7,559 nt of DNA from Elusimicrobiota bacterium. Lineage in GTDB: Bacteria; Elusimicrobiota; Elusimicrobia; F11. Position numbers and translations under genes: made by a program. The DNA is taken from positions 1 through 7,559 of the forward strand of contig JAKLIS010000059.1 of NCBI GenBank assembly GCA_022709485.1. Direction: 5' to 3'. Shown here piece by piece: positions 5,233 through 7,559 of this stretch (within the stretch, counting starts at the first letter, position 1; every line of letters begins with the position of its first letter). A model generated the notes under the pieces. It ran no database searches, had not been told where the DNA came from, and saw nothing but the letters and a program-made list of their open reading frames with translations.

Positions 5233-6594
5233 ATGAACTTAATGAATCGTCGTCCATCCTTGCCCAAAGTGAGGTTCTTTTTAGTCCTTTCAACGCCGCT
5301 TGTGGCGGTCATTGGCTTTTGGCTTTTTAATTCTGTCCAGGGGCCCATCGGCAACCTTTGGGAGCAAGGCCGGCCATCGATTCTATTGGTTATTGGCCGG
5401 CTTATGGGTCTTTTGGCCGCGTATGGAATCATGATTCAGATATTAGCGGTGGCCCGAGTCCGGTGGATAGAGCAAGTCTTTGGATTTGACCGCCTGACCC
5501 GGTTTCACCGGCTGTTGGGACCTCCCATTTTTTCATTCATTATCGCCCACATTATTCTTCTGATTTTTTCCGTCTCGGAAAAGATGGAAATGTCTTGGTA
5601 TTCTCAGTCCGTTGATTTTTTTAAAAATTGGGGCCATGTCGATTTGGCCTATTGGGGGGTTGGATTATTCGTGGTCGGCCTCATTCCATCTATTCCCTGG
5701 GTGCGCCGGCGAATTCCTTATGAAGTTTGGTATTTTTTTCATCTTCTTCTTTATGTCGGCATCGGCCTTACGATATTTCATCAATTTTCTATTGGGGGAG
5801 ATTTCACTCTCAATCAAACCTTTGAATATTTCTGGGCGGGTCTTTATATTTTTGTTGGCGCCCATCTGGTTTATTTTCGATTCTGGCTTATCATAAGGAA
5901 TTATTTTCGCCACCGGTTTTTTGTGGAGGATATTGTGCCAGAAACTTTCGACGTCAATTCAATTTACATTACCGGGAAAAAACTGGAAAAATTCCAATTT
6001 AAGCCGGGGCAATTTATAATCGTCCGTTTTTGCTGCACCGGGTTTTGGCAAGAAGCGCATCCATTTTCTCTTTCTCAAACACCCAACGGCAAACATCTCC
6101 GAATCAGCGTAAAAAATCTGGGAAGTTTCTCCGGCCGGTTGGGAAAGTTAAAAAAAGGCACAGCCGTTTTTGTTGATGGCCCCCACGGCGTTTTCACGGA
6201 AAAGAAGGCCTTCAATAACAAGGTTCTGTTTATCGCAGGAGGGATCGGCATTACCCCTTTCAGGCCCCTTATTGAAGTCCTTATGAATAAGGGAAAAGAT
6301 ATCTGTTTGCTCTACGCAATCCGAAATAGAGAGGGATTTGTGTTTGAAAATGAACTTAAGGACTTGGCGACGAAGGGAAATTTTCGAATGATTCCAATTT
6401 TGAGCGATGAACCTTCCTGGCCGGGCGAAAAAGGGTTCGTTGACAAGGAAAAAATAATTCGGTTGGTCCCGGACGCTGCGCAGAGAGATATTTTTGTTTG
6501 TGGCCCGCCGCCCATGATGAAAGGGGTCATCGGAACGCTGCGTTCAATGGACGTGCGGTCCTCCCAAATTCATTATGAAAACTTTGCTTTTTAA
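5233..6594 (+). CDS. Ferric-reductase/NADPH-oxidase-like transmembrane flavocytochrome b
   Basis: A 453-aa membrane oxidoreductase that should pass electrons from NAD(P)H through FAD and two b hemes across the membrane. Residues 1-225 hold about six hydrophobic helices. His92 and His106 lie 14 residues apart in one helix, and His170 and His183 lie 13 apart in another, the bis-heme spacing of ferric reductases and NOX enzymes. The cytoplasmic half is a ferredoxin-reductase module: KPGQF at 257-261, HPFSLS at 276-281 (FAD), ISVKNLGSFSG at 291-301, GGIGITP at 336-342 (NAD(P)H binding) and CGPPPMM at 423-429. The protein ends in an aromatic residue (NFAF), as is usual. The start is placed at ATG 5233; ATG 5242 is an alternative, and neither has a free ribosome site because the terminator lies immediately upstream. 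The acceptor is unknown: ferric iron, oxygen, or the exported rubrerythrin encoded just upstream are all possible. Confidence 0.93.
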   Translation: MNLMNRRPSLPKVRFFLVLSTPLVAVIGFWLFNSVQGPIGNLWEQGRPSILLVIGRLMGLLAAYGIMIQILAVARVRWIEQVFGFDRLTRFHRLLGPPIFSFIIAHIILLIFSVSEKMEMSWYSQSVDFFKNWGHVDLAYWGVGLFVVGLIPSIPWVRRRIPYEVWYFFHLLLYVGIGLTIFHQFSIGGDFTLNQTFEYFWAGLYIFVGAHLVYFRFWLIIRNYFRHRFFVEDIVPETFDVNSIYITGKKLEKFQFKPGQFIIVRFCCTGFWQEAHPFSLSQTPNGKHLRISVKNLGSFSGRLGKLKKGTAVFVDGPHGVFTEKKAFNNKVLFIAGGIGITPFRPLIEVLMNKGKDICLLYAIRNREGFVFENELKDLATKGNFRMIPILSDEPSWPGEKGFVDKEKIIRLVPDAAQRDIFVCGPPPMMKGVIGTLRSMDVRSSQIHYENFAF

Positions 6595-6600
6595 GCCGGT

Positions 6601-7242
6601 TTAGAAATAAACCACAACCACCGCGCTGTAAAACGTGATCGCCGCCAAGGTGGCCAACCCCACGTGCTTATCAGCCAATCCGTGCAAACTCTCCTTGTCT
6701 TCTTTCTGTTCCTGCGCTTGTCTACCAGAAATAATAGCCAGGGCCATAGCGGGAAAATGGATCCAGGCGAGACCTTTGTGAATTTTTCCCCCCAAAGTGG
6801 CGGGCCCTCCCGGGCTTTTGGGGGCGTTAATGGCAAATAATCCCGATGCCGCATAAAAAGCTCCCGCGGCATACGCATAATTGGCATGGGTATTCATTTT
6901 GGATGAAGAGCCGTCTTTGGCCCCTCCCGCCGTGGCGAGCGCGCCCACTAGAAGAGCGGCGGATACTATCCCTAAAGTTTTATGAATCTTAATTTTTTTA
7001 TTTCTTTCATTGAGGTCTTTTAGGAGATCAGTTGCGGCAGACGGGGTCGATTCCTCGGAAGCCTGCGCCAATTGATAATTGGCAGAAGCCAATAGTGGAA
7101 ACTCATTTGGCATAAGATCTAATTTCCGGTTCCCCCACCCACGAGATTCTCTATTCCATTCTTGAGCTGCGGGGGAAGACACAGGCAAAAGTCCAAATAA
7201 AAGAGCCGCTAAAACGAGAGCACCACAAATCTTGAAACGCAT
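6601..7242 (-). CDS. Predicted exported four-helix membrane protein with ordered histidines (cytochrome b-like)
   Basis: A 213-aa protein without a confident family name. ATG 7242 was chosen because AGGGGG lies 10 bp upstream and residues 1-26 form a clean signal peptide (RFK start, hydrophobic core, SSPAA). The longer reading from 7290 would bury this. Residues 27-80 are polar and probably extracytoplasmic. Four hydrophobic segments follow, at about 90-107, 119-138, 154-172 and 194-212. Histidines sit at or near helix starts: His87 (IHKTLG), His119, His155 and His162 (IHKGLAWIH), His187 and His193 (LHGLADKH). This arrangement recalls small di-heme b561-type cytochromes and some uncharacterised bacterial membrane proteins. 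Heme binding is inferred, not shown. It converges with the flavocytochrome gene, with a 6-bp gap between stops, so antisense overlap of the two transcripts is likely. Confidence 0.82.
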   Translation of the reverse strand: MRFKICGALVLAALLFGLLPVSSPAAQEWNRESRGWGNRKLDLMPNEFPLLASANYQLAQASEESTPSAATDLLKDLNERNKKIKIHKTLGIVSAALLVGALATAGGAKDGSSSKMNTHANYAYAAGAFYAASGLFAINAPKSPGGPATLGGKIHKGLAWIHFPAMALAIISGRQAQEQKEDKESLHGLADKHVGLATLAAITFYSAVVVVYF

Positions 7243-7380
7243 ATCGACAAGACCCCCTAAAAATAATGTGAAGCGATAATAATAACCCATTAATCAACGG
7301 ATAATTTCATCTTTTTTTTCAATTTACCAATGGGAGATCGTAAAGCAAATCTATCGGAAGGATCCTGCAGGAAAAAACGA

Positions 7381-7409
7381 TTCGCTTTAAGAAAGATTCA
7401 AAGTAAAAT
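7381..7409 (+). promoter_or_regulatory. Candidate sigma-70-type promoter of tRNA-Ser
   Basis: TTCGCT (7381-7386) and TAAAAT (7404-7409) are separated by exactly 17 bp. The -10 matches five of six consensus bases; the -35 matches three. The predicted start near 7416 gives a leader of about 25 nt before the tRNA, a normal length. Confidence 0.35.
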
Positions 7410-7440
7410 GGCCGTTGCCTAAAGTGAATTGAAACGCATT

Positions 7441-7531
7441 GGAGGGGTCGCATAGTGGCCGAGTGCGCCGGTTTGCTAAACCGGTATATGGTTGTAAAGC
7501 CATATCGAGGGTTCGAATCCCTCCCCCTCCG
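7441..7531 (+). tRNA. tRNA-Ser (anticodon GCU)
   Basis: A complete 91-nt class II tRNA. The acceptor stem GGAGGGG (7441-7447) pairs with CCCCTCC (7524-7530), with discriminator G at 7531 as in serine tRNAs. The anticodon arm CCGGT-TTGCTAA-ACCGG (7468-7484) carries anticodon GCT at 7475-7477, reading AGC and AGU. A long variable arm (TATGG...CCATA, about 7487-7505) is typical of Ser. The T arm is GAGGG-TTCGAAT-CCCTC (7507-7523). The 3' CCA is not encoded (GTT follows), so it must be added enzymatically. Confidence 0.97.
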
Positions 7532-7559
7532 GTTTGGGGGTTCTTTCCGGGCACAACCA

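Noticed and set aside
4848..5432. Minus-strand frame of 194 residues across rubrerythrin
   Set aside because: It is antisense to rubrerythrin and crosses the terminator and the next gene start. It shows no domain.
7524..7540. CCCC...GGGG inverted repeat at the tRNA 3' end as terminator
   Set aside because: It overlaps the acceptor stem and no T-tract follows; the pairing is a by-product of C- and G-runs.
7441..7559. tRNA-Ser as an attachment site of an integrated element
   Set aside because: No integrase gene and no duplicated tRNA 3' end are seen within the window; downstream sequence is too short to judge.

Overview
The window is bacterial chromosomal DNA of moderate GC content. Three of its proteins have Sec-type signal peptides and one is a polytopic membrane redox enzyme. 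Several genes have Shine-Dalgarno sites and there is one clear Rho-independent terminator. This fits a Gram-negative-type bacterium, probably from an uncultured lineage, but nothing here fixes the phylum. The mix of a B12-binding radical SAM enzyme, an exported rubrerythrin and a short palindromic repeat family points to an anaerobe or microaerophile that handles oxidative stress; that is inference.

Layout. Positions 1-192 hold a family of short palindromic repeats, about 20 bp per unit, in tandem plus one inverted copy. On the minus strand a G/U-mismatch DNA glycosylase (Mug/TDG family) starts at 743. It completes its normal domain near position 200 and then stays open straight through the repeats to the window edge. 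An intergenic stretch (744-1105) carries a near-perfect operator-like inverted repeat. It is followed by a two-gene plus-strand operon: an exported dienelactone-hydrolase-family protein (1106-1918) and a 98-residue protein of unknown function (1929-2225). A long minus-strand gene (2251-4254) encodes a B12-binding-type radical SAM protein with an uncharacterised C-terminal extension. It is transcribed divergently from a rubrerythrin with a signal peptide (4549-5178).

The rubrerythrin ends in a strong intrinsic terminator whose U-tract touches the start codon of the next gene. That gene (5233-6594) is a ferric-reductase/NADPH-oxidase-like flavocytochrome with four heme-ligand histidines, an FAD domain and an NAD(P)H domain. 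Converging on it is a minus-strand gene (6601-7242) for an exported or membrane protein with four hydrophobic helices and regularly placed histidines, resembling small b-type cytochromes. The window ends with a tRNA-Ser(GCU) at 7441-7531.

How they may work together: the rubrerythrin, the flavocytochrome and the His-rich membrane protein form a plausible cell-envelope redox cluster. In this model NAD(P)H electrons cross the membrane through FAD and two hemes to reduce an extracytoplasmic rubrerythrin that removes peroxide. This is a hypothesis from gene order and domain content, not something the sequence proves. The hydrolase operon and the radical SAM gene show no obvious functional link to it.
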